Shown: in pieces, positions 1 to 8,683 of the stretch | Layout: every line of letters starts with the position of its first letter | Position numbering within the stretch: position 1 is the stretch's first letter | Assembly: GCA_004028505.1 (NCBI GenBank) | Contig: MTKO01000083.1 | Span: forward strand, 1 to 43,752 | From: Candidatus Electrothrix aarhusensis | GTDB lineage: Bacteria > Desulfobacterota > Desulfobulbia > Desulfobulbales > Desulfobulbaceae | Length of the DNA: 43,752 nt | Reading direction: 5' to 3' | Notes under the pieces: model-generated | The model's input: the letters and a program-made list of their open reading frames with translations, nothing else | What the model was told of the DNA's origin: nothing | The model's database searches: none | Position numbers and translations under genes: made by a program

Positions 1-75
1 TACCTCCATACAGTTATCATGGCAGTTATGATGTTGCGATCTAACTTTCCAATGATAATCATATGGTTGTTTATG

Positions 76-411
76 TCAAATCACCCCCTCCCCTAAATCC
101 GTAACAGTCAGTATTTTTTCGTTATCCTCCGGATTACAGCTAACCAGCAGATCCGGGTAGTAAAAGACATCTTCTCCCGCAATCTTAAGATACACCTTCA
201 TATCCGCCATAAAGACCTGACACGAACTGTTGCGGGCCGCTGCATGAAGGACAGCAAACACATTGCCAGCAATTAGATTATGGGCCGCACTTGCCCCGCC
301 TAGAGCATGAGTGGTGCCGTTGATGTATTCATGTCGGATCTCGGTCTGCTGCTCTTCGGTAAGATAGTCCTGAAGACTTACTCCCTCTTGTAACGACACA
401 CTACACCCCAC
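76..411 (-). pseudogene. Uma2-family (DUF820) PD-(D/E)XK nuclease, C-terminally truncated
   Basis: The 111-residue product matches the N-terminal half of Uma2-family putative restriction-endonuclease-fold proteins: a start like VSLQDYLTEEQQ, then RHEYINGTTHALGGAS, a helix with AHNLIAGN, and FYYPDLLVSCNPED. Family members are usually about 180-190 residues and continue with a conserved segment of the type 'P.LIVEVLSPST'. Here the frame stops about 15 residues after the PDLLVSC motif, so part of the nuclease core is missing and the copy is probably inactive. The start is GTG at 411, only a few bases downstream of the hisD stop, so it could be co-transcribed with hisD. The family is often multicopy and its cellular role is unsettled. 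The truncation could be real decay or one of the many indels in this window. Confidence 0.7.
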
Positions 412-418
412 AGACCCC

Positions 419-1723
419 CTATTTTATCCGAACAGCCACAGAATTAGCATGAGCACTCAACCCTTCCAAATTAGCCAGCCGCTGGATATGCTCAGCATCG
501 TTGAGTAAAGCCTGACGGGAATAGGAGATAATAGAGCTCTTCTTGAGAAAGGTCTCCACCCCAAGGGCAGAGGAAATGCGGGCCGTGCCCATTGTCGGCA
601 AAACATGGTTGGGACCGGCCACATAATCGCCAGCAGCCTCTGGGGTATGGGGACCGAGGAAGATCGCGCCAGCATGCTTGATCATGGGCAACCACTGCCA
701 AGGTTCTTCCACCTGAAGCTCCAGATGCTCAATGGCAATCTCGTTGGCCAAGGCAATACCTTCTTCCACGCTGTCCACCACCAGAATCAGGCCCCGCTGC
801 TGCAAAGAGGTTCTTGCAATATCCTCCCGACTCAAGTTAGGCAGCTGCTTTTCCAACTCAACCTTAACGGCCTCGGCAACCGAAGTTTCTGTGGTAAGCA
901 ACAGGGCCAGAGCCATCGGATCATGCTCGGCCTGGGCCAGCATATCCGCAGCAATATAGGCCGGGTTTGCGGCATGATCGGCAACGATGAGCACCTCGCT
1001 GGGACCAGCGATCATGTCAATGCGTACCCTGCCCATGACCTGTCGCTTGGCCTCAGTGACAAATTGGTTGCCTGGCCCAACAATGACATCCACCGCAGGC
1101 ACGGATTCCGTGCCAAAGGCCAAGGCCGCAATGGCCCAGGCTGATCCGGCCTTATAGACCTCGGTGACCCCCACTTCCCTGGCTGCCATGAGCAGGGCCG
1201 GAGCAATCTTGCCCTCCTTGTTCGGCGGGGTCATCATAATTCGCTGCTGCACCCCGGCAATGCCTGCGGGAATGGCGTTCATCAGCACCGACGAGACCAA
1301 GGGGGTGGAGCCGCCCTGCCCTCCCGGCACATATAATCCTGCCGAATCCACCGGTCGAACCAAACGCCCGGTAATGGTACCGTCATCTCGGGTCATCATC
1401 CAGGAATCTTCCATCTCCCGCTCATGAAAAAGGCGAATCCGCTCGGCAGCAAAGGCGAGCGTTGCCATAAAATCATCATCAACCGCCGTTGCTGCCTGAG
1501 CAAACTCCTCTTCACTGACTTTGAATTCTTCCAGGCCCAGCTCCGGCGCATCAAAACGGCGAGTATACTCCAACACGGCTTCATCGCCATGATTACGCAC
1601 CTGCTCCAGGATATCGGTTACTGTTTGGGCACACTTGCTGTCTGCAAGGGCAAAGCGATCCCGCAACCCGTCCATGCTTTTTTTCCCCTGATCTGTTGCA
1701 TAGCTTTCAATACGAATAGTCAT
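419..1723 (-). CDS. hisD: Histidinol dehydrogenase
   Basis: The 434-residue protein has the usual family length. It catalyses the last two steps of histidine synthesis, the NAD-dependent oxidation of L-histidinol to L-histidine, in the cytoplasm. Visible signatures are VDVIVGPGNQFVTEAKRQV (about 211-229), IDMIAGPSEVLIVAD (about 235-249) and AQAEHDP, giving the zinc ligands Gln264 and His267. The catalytic pair lies in IAIEHLELQ, and the remaining zinc ligands in GDYVAGPNHVLPT and near the C-terminal His. The start ATG at 1723 gives the typical N-terminus. No other his genes are in the window, so the gene is not in a his operon here. It is separated from the DUF2058 gene upstream by an intrinsic terminator, so it probably has its own promoter between 1724 and 1790. 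Confidence 0.97.
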   Translation of the reverse strand: MTIRIESYATDQGKKSMDGLRDRFALADSKCAQTVTDILEQVRNHGDEAVLEYTRRFDAPELGLEEFKVSEEEFAQAATAVDDDFMATLAFAAERIRLFHEREMEDSWMMTRDDGTITGRLVRPVDSAGLYVPGGQGGSTPLVSSVLMNAIPAGIAGVQQRIMMTPPNKEGKIAPALLMAAREVGVTEVYKAGSAWAIAALAFGTESVPAVDVIVGPGNQFVTEAKRQVMGRVRIDMIAGPSEVLIVADHAANPAYIAADMLAQAEHDPMALALLLTTETSVAEAVKVELEKQLPNLSREDIARTSLQQRGLILVVDSVEEGIALANEIAIEHLELQVEEPWQWLPMIKHAGAIFLGPHTPEAAGDYVAGPNHVLPTMGTARISSALGVETFLKKSSIISYSRQALLNDAEHIQRLANLEGLSAHANSVAVRIK

Positions 1724-1755
1724 AATAGGTACTCTTTCTCCAAAATATCAATATG

Positions 1756-1781
1756 ATCCCCATCGGCAAGGGGATTTTTTT
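1756..1781 (+). terminator. Plus-oriented hairpin with T-tract upstream of hisD
   Basis: ATCCCC (1756-1761) can pair with GGGGAT (1770-1775) across an 8-base loop, followed on the plus strand by a run of seven T. It reads against hisD and no plus-strand gene lies upstream, so it may stop antisense transcription or form a back-to-back pair with the next terminator. The form is convincing but the role is uncertain. Confidence 0.4.
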
Positions 1782-1788
1782 CTCTCAC

Positions 1789-1822
1789 AAAATAAAGAAA
1801 CCCCGCCCCAAGGGACGGGGTT
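1789..1822 (-). terminator. Intrinsic terminator after the DUF2058 gene
   Basis: On the minus strand AACCCCGTCCC pairs with GGGGCGGGGTT (11 pairs counting one G-T, 1799-1822) and is followed by a T-rich stretch (TCTTTATTTT). It lies about 60 bp beyond the DUF2058 stop and ends the CNNM-DUF2058 transcript before hisD. Confidence 0.75.
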
Positions 1823-1848
1823 GTCAAAGAACCCGATGAATCGAACGC

Positions 1849-1927
1849 TGTAGGGGCAAGGTCCCTGTGCCTGCCCGTTTATATCCCGCACGGACATTCA
1901 GGGCGAACACAGGAATTCGCCCCTACA
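1849..1927. repeat. 79-bp GTAGGGGC-family palindromic repeat, copy 1
   Basis: An imperfect palindrome bounded by TGTAGGGGC and GCCCCTACA, with inner arms CCTGTGCCTGCCC and GGGCGAACACAGG. It is closely similar to 3608-3684. The right half overlaps the 3' end of the DUF2058 gene and encodes its last residues. It resembles REP/MITE-like intergenic elements; no transposase is associated. Confidence 0.8.
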
Positions 1928-2460
1928 ATCACACTGCAAAATAACATCAACAGGTTATTACCAGTCTTCTTCTCGCTCGGTTCCCGCAGGGAAATCACAG
2001 CCCCTTTATCGCGCTCCGCGACCTGCAGGACCACCTTGGCAGGCACCACCTCAAAACTGTCAGCAAGCTGAACAATACCGAGCTGCCCTTCACAAAGCCG
2101 GTCAATCATTTCCTCAGCTATAAAAATCCGGTGGATCTTTTTTCCCAAGGAAAAATGATAGGCGTGCCCGTTCTTCTCTTCCAGTTTCACACGATTTTGC
2201 ATGACAAGTTGTTTAATCTGGGCCTGCTTCTCGCGTTGCTGCCTTTCCTCAGCTTGCTTGCGACTAATTTGCTTATTACGGGCCACCTCGGCAGCCCGAG
2301 CCACTTCAGCCTGACTGATCGGTTTCCGAGCATTTTTTCTGACAGACTTGCCTTTTTTCTTCTTTTTACTTTGAACGTACTGTTCCTGATTGACCTTACT
2401 CGCCTGCTTTTTACTGACCAGCCCTGCCTTGAGGAGCTGTTCCTGAAGAGGGTTACCCAT
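1879..2460 (-). CDS. DUF2058 (YaiL-like) protein
   Basis: The 193-residue product begins with GNPLQEQLLKAGLVSKKQAS, the hallmark of DUF2058/YaiL proteins, which are described only as putative nucleic-acid-associated proteins. A long Lys/Arg/Gln-rich charged helix follows (about 25-85), then a compact domain with HAYHFSLGKKIHRIFI (about 100-115) and a typical C-terminal domain up to about residue 165. The last 15 or so residues (ending PECPCGI) are not family sequence: they are translated from the palindromic repeat at 1849-1927, which has replaced the native stop. The gene lies 19 bp after the CNNM gene on the same strand and is probably co-transcribed with it; a terminator follows at 1789-1822. 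The family assignment is firm, the biochemical role unknown. Confidence 0.85.
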   Translation of the reverse strand: MGNPLQEQLLKAGLVSKKQASKVNQEQYVQSKKKKKGKSVRKNARKPISQAEVARAAEVARNKQISRKQAEERQQREKQAQIKQLVMQNRVKLEEKNGHAYHFSLGKKIHRIFIAEEMIDRLCEGQLGIVQLADSFEVVPAKVVLQVAERDKGAVISLREPSEKKTGNNLLMLFCSVIVGANSCVRPECPCGI

Positions 2461-2479
2461 AATTTTTTTCTCCGTTTTC

Positions 2480-3571
2480 TTACCTGCGGCCTTCTTCTTT
2501 GTTCAACTTCTTTGCTTCCTGCCCATTTGAGGAACCTGGTGTTGGCAAGGATCGTTCTTTTCCTGCGGCGCGGGCAAGAGCCCGCATATTCTGCGTTCTA
2601 TCCGACTCATCAACAATTTCCCGACCAATAATCTCTTCCAGGATATCTTCCAGACTGATCACCCCGGTCACAGAACCGTATTCATCCACCACCACAAAGA
2701 GATGCTGGCTCTCTTCAAAAAACTCCAACATCACCTTATTGAGCGGTGCAATTTCCGGGACAAAATGGACCGGCTGCATAATTTCCTCCAACCTGCACTC
2801 CAGCTTGCCCGCTGCTGCCGCCTCCATGACCTCATAACTGAGCACAATGCCGACAACATCATTGCTGTCCCTGCCGTAAACCGGAACCCGGCTGTGAATA
2901 CGCCATTGTTCAGTCAGCAAAGCAGCCTGGGCCACAGTCATCTCCCTGCTCAGGGTAAAGGTCACGGTTCTCGGGGTCATGACCTGGCGCACCCTTTTGT
3001 TCCGTAAATCAATAATATTGGTAATCACCTTTTCCTGATCTCTTTCTATTTCACCGGATTTTCGACTCATGCGAGCTATGGCGATCACTTCTTCCGCTGA
3101 AACCTGCGATCCAGACGATTTAGGAATCAGATGGGTCATAGCCTGACAGACCAAAATAATCGGTTTCAGGACAACAACCATCAGATGAAGAGGACGGGCT
3201 ATATAGGGTGCCAACGAACCATTGAATTCCACCCCTATGGTCTTAGGGAGAATCTCTGAAAAAAGGAGAATCACCAAGGTGAAGAAGACGGAAAACCAGA
3301 TAAGGTTATTTGCCCCAAAAACCGATGCAGCAGCAGCACCGGCAACAGCGGCCCCCATAGTGTTGGCTATGGTGTTCAAGGTGAGAATAGCCGTAATAGG
3401 CTCATCTATATTCTCCTTCAACTTTTTAAGAATAGCCGAAGTTATCGGCCGTGTATTGGCCAACAGCTCAATACGACTCATGGGTAGAGAATAGAGTACC
3501 GCCTCCAGCAGGCTACAGAATGCGGAAGTAAACACGGCAAAACTGACAGCAAGAACAAGTTCCAAAAGCAT
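2480..3571 (-). CDS. CNNM/DUF21 membrane protein with CBS pair (HlyC/CorC-like)
   Basis: I place the start at ATG 3571 (MLLELVLAVSFAVF), which has GGAGG seven bases upstream. A further upstream start at 3667 would be translated out of the repeat 3608-3684 and is not credible. The 363-residue protein has an N-terminal DUF21/CNNM domain with about four membrane segments (residues about 2-26, 65-85, 92-115, 125-150), then a cytoplasmic CBS pair: VRQVMTPR opens the first and DEYGSVTGVISLEDILEEIIG closes the second. Members are implicated in Mg/Co or Na/Mg transport. There is no C-terminal CorC_HlyC domain; the protein ends in a basic Pro/Gly/Lys tail. DUF2058 follows 19 bp downstream, suggesting one transcript. 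Confidence 0.9.
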   Translation of the reverse strand: MLLELVLAVSFAVFTSAFCSLLEAVLYSLPMSRIELLANTRPITSAILKKLKENIDEPITAILTLNTIANTMGAAVAGAAAASVFGANNLIWFSVFFTLVILLFSEILPKTIGVEFNGSLAPYIARPLHLMVVVLKPIILVCQAMTHLIPKSSGSQVSAEEVIAIARMSRKSGEIERDQEKVITNIIDLRNKRVRQVMTPRTVTFTLSREMTVAQAALLTEQWRIHSRVPVYGRDSNDVVGIVLSYEVMEAAAAGKLECRLEEIMQPVHFVPEIAPLNKVMLEFFEESQHLFVVVDEYGSVTGVISLEDILEEIIGREIVDESDRTQNMRALARAAGKERSLPTPGSSNGQEAKKLNKEEGRR

Positions 3572-3607
3572 ATAACGCCCTCCGGGCGAATCCGCTGATT
3601 TATACAG

Positions 3608-3684
3608 GTAGGGGCCGGCCCCTGTGCCTGCCCGATTTATATTGAACAGAATGTTCAGGGCAAACACAGGGATTTGCCCCTACA
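3608..3684. repeat. 77-bp GTAGGGGC-family palindromic repeat, copy 2
   Basis: Bounded by GTAGGGGC and GCCCCTAC, with arms CCCCTGTGCCTGCCC and GGGCAAACACAGGGATTTG and an AT-rich centre. The arms are near-identical to copy 1 at 1849-1927, while the centre differs. It occupies the gap between the CNNM gene and the alcohol dehydrogenase remnant. Confidence 0.8.
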
Positions 3685-3707
3685 GCATCCTGTAACAATA
3701 GAAAGGT

Positions 3708-4171
3708 CTACAACGCAATTTTATGCCGGTAGGCCCGCTCATACACGCCAATAACATCGGCAAGAGACGGCTGCCGGGGATTATTTTCCACCGGCCTGGT
3801 CACTGTCAGAGCGATTTCTGCCATCTTGGGGATCTGATCAAAAGGGATATCCATATCCAAATCCTTGAGGGTGGCGGGAATACCCACATCAGCATTCAGG
3901 TCATACAAGGCCTCGACACAAAGAGAGGCTGCATCGCGCCGAGAAAGTCCCTCAGTGTTCTGTCCGAGAACTTCTGCCAGCAGAGCGAATTTCTCGTAAT
4001 TTCCAGGCAAATTATACTGCACCACATAGGCAGAAGAACCGCATTAGCCAGCCCGTGCGGAACGCCGAACATTCCTCCCATAGGATAGGCCATAGCATGC
4101 ACCAGCCAACTCCGGCAGTGGCCAGAGCTTTGCCGCCAAGGAGAGAACCCATGAGCATAGCGGACCGCGCC
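3708..4171 (-). pseudogene. Iron-containing alcohol dehydrogenase, 3' part split over shifted frames
   Basis: This is the continuation of the dehydrogenase that starts within 4172-5473. Reading on, the family sequence changes frame three times. After a run of five G (4182-4186 on the plus strand) comes ANLEARSAMLMGSLL...AGVG. At about 4103-4106 the frame shifts to VHAMAYPMGGMFGVPHGLAN, which holds the conserved metal-binding His residues of Fe-ADHs. At about 4029-4031 it shifts to VVQYNLPGNYEKFA, continuing to the stop at 3708. Each break is repaired by one base (one extra G; one missing base; CC for CCC). All three in 160 bp mean either a decaying gene or a poor stretch of assembly. The protein sequence itself is well conserved between breaks, which favours sequence error. 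Confidence 0.8.
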
Positions 4172-5473
4172 TCAAGATTCGCCCCCGTTGGCGCAGGCCG
4201 CAGGCAGGTTGCGAGCGATCAGATCAATAGCCTCCAAAGAATACATCTCCGAGATGAGATGAGCTTGGGTGGAGGTATAGGCCTCCAAGGCATGGGTCAA
4301 GGCATCAATGCCAGTATAGGCGGTGACCTTGGCAGGCAGACTGAGAGTCAGTTCTGGATCAAGGATAGCGGCATCCGGGTACAGGGGATCGCCGTTCATC
4401 CCGCCCTTGGAACCGGTTTCCTCGTTGATAAACACAGCAGTAAAGGTCACTTCCGCGCCGGTCCCGGCAGAAGTGGGAATCATAATCTTGGGTACGCCCG
4501 GCTTTTTGATCAGGCCCAGTCCAAGATAATCAACTGCCTTGCCACCGTTGGTCAAGAGGATGGAAATGGCCTTGGCCACGTCCATTGCTGAACCGCCGCC
4601 TGCGCCGATCACACAATCACAACCAGCCTCTTTGGCAATGGCACAGCCTTTATCAGCCAGTTTCAGGCCTGGTTCCGGATCAATTTCATCATAGACAGTA
4701 AAGGAAATACCTTCCTGTTCCAGCGGGGCTGTAAAACGATCAAGCAGGCCCGCTTTGACCAGGCCGGGATCGACCACTAACAAAACCTTGCTGCCGTTGA
4801 AATCCTTAACGGTCTTGCCGAGATCTTTAACCGTGCCAGCACCAAAGTGAAGACGAGTGGGCTGGGTCACGGTGAAGGGTTGCATACTATTCATGATTTT
4901 ACCTTGTCTTGTTTTGATCAAATGGACCTTGCGATCGTGCGCAGAGGGTGCTCGAATATATTCTTTTTCCAGAAAGTCTGCTATTTTTTCCGGCTGATTC
5001 AGGGGAAAAACAGAAGGGCCGGAAATCTCCTGATTAATATCATGATAAATCCCCTGATCCGTGGCCAAAGCTATGACACCGTTAACCTGATCGCACAGGC
5101 GAGTCCCCTTCCCCCTGAAAACTTCAATTTTGGCCACCTTGTCTGCCTTTTTAAAGCCCTCGCCAATGACCACGTCAACATCGGAAAAAAAACGGCGAGC
5201 CAAGGCAGGGAGGTCCTTTTCCGGGTGGGCAGCGGTCATAACCAGCTGGTCCGGAGCAACTAGGGTGACAGCATCAGCGCCAGCCTTGCTATAGGCACCG
5301 GTATCTGTCCCCTCCTGGTTCGGCAGCAGCCCGATTTCCTTGGTGGATTTAATCACTGCCACGGAATAGCCGCGCTCTTTCAACAAGCGGACAACCTGAG
5401 CAGCTAGGGTGGTTTTCCCGGAATCGTGCCAGCCTATGAAGGTAATAATGAAAGGCATAGTGAGACGCATCAT
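4172..5473 (-). CDS. MobB-type GTPase domain in frame with iron-containing alcohol dehydrogenase
   Basis: Residues about 1-170 are a MobB domain: a P-loop GWHDSGKTT, TDTGAYSKAGADAV, and DVVIGEGFKK. MobB is the GTP-binding partner of MobA in making the molybdopterin dinucleotide cofactor. From about residue 194 (MNSMQPFTVTQPTRLHFGAG) a group III Fe-ADH begins, with the NAD-binding GAGGGSAMDVAKAIS and the metal-site IPTSAGTGAEVT and DALTHALEAY. The frame then breaks at 4182-4186. The two domains share one frame with no stop, but an internal ATG near 4895 preceded by AAGG could start the dehydrogenase separately. Shifting frame in the linker would reach a stop within about 60 bp, so an indel could have created the fusion. 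The exact start is unclear: ATG 5473 or 5458, neither with a clear ribosome site. Confidence 0.8.
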   Translation of the reverse strand: MMRLTMPFIITFIGWHDSGKTTLAAQVVRLLKERGYSVAVIKSTKEIGLLPNQEGTDTGAYSKAGADAVTLVAPDQLVMTAAHPEKDLPALARRFFSDVDVVIGEGFKKADKVAKIEVFRGKGTRLCDQVNGVIALATDQGIYHDINQEISGPSVFPLNQPEKIADFLEKEYIRAPSAHDRKVHLIKTRQGKIMNSMQPFTVTQPTRLHFGAGTVKDLGKTVKDFNGSKVLLVVDPGLVKAGLLDRFTAPLEQEGISFTVYDEIDPEPGLKLADKGCAIAKEAGCDCVIGAGGGSAMDVAKAISILLTNGGKAVDYLGLGLIKKPGVPKIMIPTSAGTGAEVTFTAVFINEETGSKGGMNGDPLYPDAAILDPELTLSLPAKVTAYTGIDALTHALEAYTSTQAHLISEMYSLEAIDLIARNLPAACANGGES

Positions 5474-5606
5474 AGCAGGGAGCGTTCAATATGGAAACCG
5501 AAAAACAGCGTGCCAGACCTGCTTGTTGCGTGAGAAAAAAATTACTGGTATATTCTTACGATTCATTTATTCATCTTCAATTTCTTCAATTCTATCAGCA
5601 AATACT

Positions 5607-6574
5607 ATGCAACGTATACTCTCCGGCATCCAGCTTCCGGCCAACTCCATATCGGCAATTACTTCGGCATGATGAAGACCATGATCGCCAATATGGAGAC
5701 CTCAGATCTCTTTGTCTTTATTGTCGATCTCCACGCCCTTACCTCTGTACAGGATCGTAAAAAACTCTCTGCTGGCACCCTGGAGGCGGCAGCGGATTTT
5801 CTCGCATTGGGGCTTGATCCGGAAAAATGCACTTTTTGGGTACAGTCCGATGTACCTGAGGTCTGTGAACTCTCCTGGATCTTGTCAAACATGACCCCGA
5901 TGGGCCTGCTGGAGCGCTGCCATTCTTATAAGGATAAGGTTGCCAAGGGCATTGCAGCTAATCACGGCCTGTTTGCCTATCCGGTGCTCATGGCCGCAGA
6001 CATTCTTCTTTATCAGTCAGAAATCGTACCGGTGGGTAAGGACCAGAAACAGCACCTGGAAGTGGCGCGAGATATTGCTATCAAGTTCAATAATATCTAT
6101 GGGGAAACCTTTGTGGTCCCGGAACCGGCAATCGGTGAAAGTACCGCGATCATTCCAGGGCTGGACGGTCAGAAGATGTCCAAATCCTACGACAACACCA
6201 TTCCTATCTTCCTGGATGATAAACCGCTGCGCAAACGGGTTATGGCTGTTCAAACAGATTCAACCCCGGTAGAGGATCCCAAGGATCCTGAAACATGTAA
6301 TCTCTACGCCCTGCTCAAGCTCTTTGCTTCAGAGGAAAAAATGGCTGAGGTACATGGCCTGTATGTCAACGGGGGGGCAGCCTATGGTTATCTGAAGCAG
6401 GATCTCTTTGGGCTGATCCAAGAGTATTATGCCGATGCCCGGAGCAAAAAGAAAGAGCTGTTGCAGAATCAGGATTATTTACGGGAAGTTTTGCAGAAAG
6501 GAGCCGGCAAGGCCCGAGCAAGAGCGGCTAAAACCTTGGATGTAGTGCGGGACCGGGTTGGCTTGCGGTATTAA
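5607..6574 (+). CDS. trpS: Tryptophanyl-tRNA synthetase (one-base frameshift near the start)
   Basis: Charges tRNA-Trp. The true start is ATG 5607, giving MQRILSGIQ, the canonical N-terminus. One base is missing at 5633-5634 (CAGCTTCC where CAGCCTTCC is expected); restoring it gives the class I HIGH-type signature (LHIGN) and runs straight into MMKTMIANMETSDLFVFIVDLHAL. Further signatures are SWILSNMTPMGLLERCHSYKDK, GESTAIIPGLDGQKMSKSYDN with the KMSKS loop, and a C-terminal helical domain ending VRDRVGLRY. The length of about 323 residues fits. TrpS is essential, so unless a second copy exists the frameshift is most likely a sequence error. It is divergent from the MobB-ADH gene and convergent with tatA. 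Confidence 0.93.
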
Positions 6575-6601
6575 CGACCTATCTTACGAGGATAGATAAA
6601 C

Positions 6602-6634
6602 AAGGGCGATCAATAAAGATCCTGGATCGCCCTT
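6602..6634. terminator. Hairpin between convergent trpS and tatA
   Basis: AAGGGCGATC (6602-6611) pairs perfectly with GATCGCCCTT (6625-6634) over a 13-base loop. It sits midway between the converging ends of trpS and tatA, as a bidirectional terminator would, but neither side has a good T-tract. Confidence 0.5.
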
Positions 6635-6656
6635 ACGTACTCATGAGCTGACAAGG

Positions 6657-6911
6657 CTACTTCGTCAGCACCTTGCTGAGATCTTTTGCCTTATCAATTT
6701 TCTCTTGCACAGCTGCGACCTCCCGGACACCGGGAAGTTTCTTGGTCATCTCTCCGAGACCAGCAGTATCTTCAACCTCACCAAGGCCTTTTTTAAAGGA
6801 ACTGATGGCCTTGCCAAGGCCGGAGCCGATCTCAGGTAATTTTTTCCCGCCGAAGAGCAGGAAAGCTATAGCGAGGATGACAACGAGTTCAGGGGTTCCG
6901 AGTCCGAACAT
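6657..6911 (-). CDS. tatA: Sec-independent translocase subunit TatA (paralogue 1)
   Basis: The 84-residue protein has the TatA architecture: a short N-terminus with PELVVILAIAFLLFGGKKLPEIG (transmembrane helix 1-20, the Phe-Gly hinge and the start of the amphipathic helix), then KAISSFKKGLGEV and a charged tail. TatA oligomers form the twin-arginine translocation path in the inner membrane. A second, shorter TatA lies 34 bp upstream on the same strand, so both are probably one transcript. The longer, Lys-rich tail distinguishes this copy. A ribosome site (GGAGAAAG) precedes the ATG. Confidence 0.93.
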   Translation of the reverse strand: MFGLGTPELVVILAIAFLLFGGKKLPEIGSGLGKAISSFKKGLGEVEDTAGLGEMTKKLPGVREVAAVQEKIDKAKDLSKVLTK

Positions 6912-6945
6912 AACGATTCTTTCTCCTTATCACAAAACGAGTTTC

Positions 6946-7131
6946 TCAGCTTTTTTTGCTGTTGTCCTTGTCTTCTATGGGTTTCGGGTCATCATCGCTT
7001 TTTGTGGCATCTTTAAAATTCCTGATACCTTTTCCGATACCAGAGCCGATTTCAGGCAGTTTTCCTGCGCCGAAAATAATAACGATGATAACCAGGATGA
7101 TAATCAGTTCAGGCATTCCGAGTCCGAACAT
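6946..7131 (-). CDS. tatA: Sec-independent translocase subunit TatA/E (paralogue 2)
   Basis: The 61-residue product starts [16 protein letters not shown] and continues with [24 protein letters not shown]: one transmembrane helix, the FG hinge and an amphipathic helix, then a short Asp/Lys-rich tail. The N-terminus is nearly the same as that of the downstream paralogue, so this is a tandem duplication of tatA. It is shorter than most TatA and approaches TatE in size. A ribosome site (GAGGTGAGAG) precedes the ATG. It is divergent from the rlmD-like gene, with 196 bp between starts. Confidence 0.92.
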   Translation of the reverse strand: MFGLGMPELIIILVIIVIIFGAGKLPEIGSGIGKGIRNFKDATKSDDDPKPIEDKDNSKKS

Positions 7132-7327
7132 ACTCTCTCACCTCTTTACAGTTTGTTCCGTAAGTAGTAAAAATGATCCGTACTGCACGCAGCAGGACGG
7201 TACGTCAGTGTAGCACCAAGAGGCATTTCCTGTCAATAAACAAGAGCCTGTCAGGGTACTTTTCAAGCAACATCAACGAAATTTTTTCCATTCCCTCACC
7301 ACCTCAACGGTTATTCCTGGATCCCCA

Positions 7328-8667
7328 ATGAAACATACAGTCGCAAAGCATACTGTCACTATTGAAAAAATTATACCCGGCGGGAAAGGACTGGCCCGAA
7401 CAGCTGACGGACAGGTTGTTATGACCCCTTTTACCCTGCCCAACGAAAGCGTGCTGGTCAAAGAAAATACCAAAAAATCCGGCTACATTGAAGGATCACT
7501 CGACAGGGTACTTTCCCCTTCAACCGCTCGGATCGAACCGCCCTGCCCTTTATACGGAGAATGCGGAGGCTGTGACTTGCAGCACGGCAGCTATGCTGAA
7601 CAGCTTAGAATTAAAAGTGGGATTGTTGCTGAATCACTGCACCGAGCCAAAGTACCTATTGAGCATATACAAAAGCATGTGCAAGATACGGTGGCCTCAC
7701 CAGCCGATATTGTGGCCTCACCGCTCCAATGGGGGTACCGTTATCGCCTTCGCCTCAAGATCAACCCTGCTGGACAGCTCGGTTTCTTCAAAAAAAGAAG
7801 TAACGATTTTCTTCCTGTCAGCCACTGCCCGGTGGCAGCACAGGGCATTAACTCCGCCTTGGCCGAACTGAGTGACTCCCGAATCTTGCGGTCATTAGCC
7901 GAAACATTCCCGGCAATCGAACTACAGGAGTCTCCTGCTGACGGAAAAATCACTCTGGTTCTCCGAGGAGAAAAACAGAAGCCACCATCCGCAGCACTCC
8001 AGACCCTTGGCAAAAGCCTTATATTCATCAGGTGGGGTGGGCTGCACGGAAAGAATTTCTTTATACTTCCCCACAACCAGATCCACTGACGCAGTGGATG
8101 CACGTCGGAGAAAAAAGTTGTTCCTTATCTTGGTCTGGAGGTTGTTTTTCTCAGGTCAATCCTGGTCAGAATGAACAGCTGATCCGCTTGGTCTGCGATC
8201 TTGCCGGAGCCCTTTCAAGAGATCTGAGCGGCAAAACCGTCCTAGACCTTTACTGCGGCATGGGCAATTTTTCTATCCCTCTTGGGCTCTGCGGCGGGAC
8301 CGTTACCGGCATTGAAGGGAATCGGGAGAGCATCCGGTGGGCAGAGAAAAACGCTCAGCAGACCGGAATTTTAGCTCGTTTTCTTGTCGCCGATGTACGC
8401 GCCGCGCTGAAGCAACTTGTTAATCAAGGAGAAAAAGTAGACTGTATTCTCCTTGATCCACCACGAAGCGGGGTCGGAAAAGATATCATCTTACTTTCGC
8501 GCTTGGAGCCAGAAAAGATCATTTACGTCTCCTGCGATCCAGCCACCCTAGCCCGAGATCTGAATCTCCTCAGGCCTCATGGTTACGTGGTTACCCAAGT
8601 TGTCCCTGTAGACATGTTCCCCCAGACCAGCCATGTTGAATCTGTTGTCCTGCTGGAACGAGGCTAA
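7328..8667 (+). CDS. rlmD: 23S rRNA (uracil-5-)-methyltransferase, RlmD/RumA type (frameshifted)
   Basis: S-adenosylmethionine-dependent m5U methyltransferase of 23S rRNA. The N-terminal part has a TRAM-like domain (VTIEKIIPGGKGLAR) and the iron-sulfur Cys set CPLYGECGGCDLQH, with a later Cys in VSHCPVA. The second part has motif I DLYCGMGNFSIPLG, the motif LLDPPRSGVGK, and the catalytic Cys in YVSCDPATLARDL. The reading frame changes once between about 7970 and 8032: reading the downstream frame backwards gives STPDPWQKPYIHQVGWAARK, which looks native, so the break is near 7970-7990. The whole protein would be about 446 residues, normal for the family. It could instead be an RlmCD-like enzyme; the site specificity cannot be read from the sequence. 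Confidence 0.88.
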
Positions 8668-8683
8668 TGTAGCCTAACCTAGC

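Noticed and set aside
3572..3667. N-terminal extension of the CNNM protein
   Set aside because: The extra 32 residues are translated from the palindromic repeat; ATG 3571 has a good ribosome site and the family-typical N-terminus.
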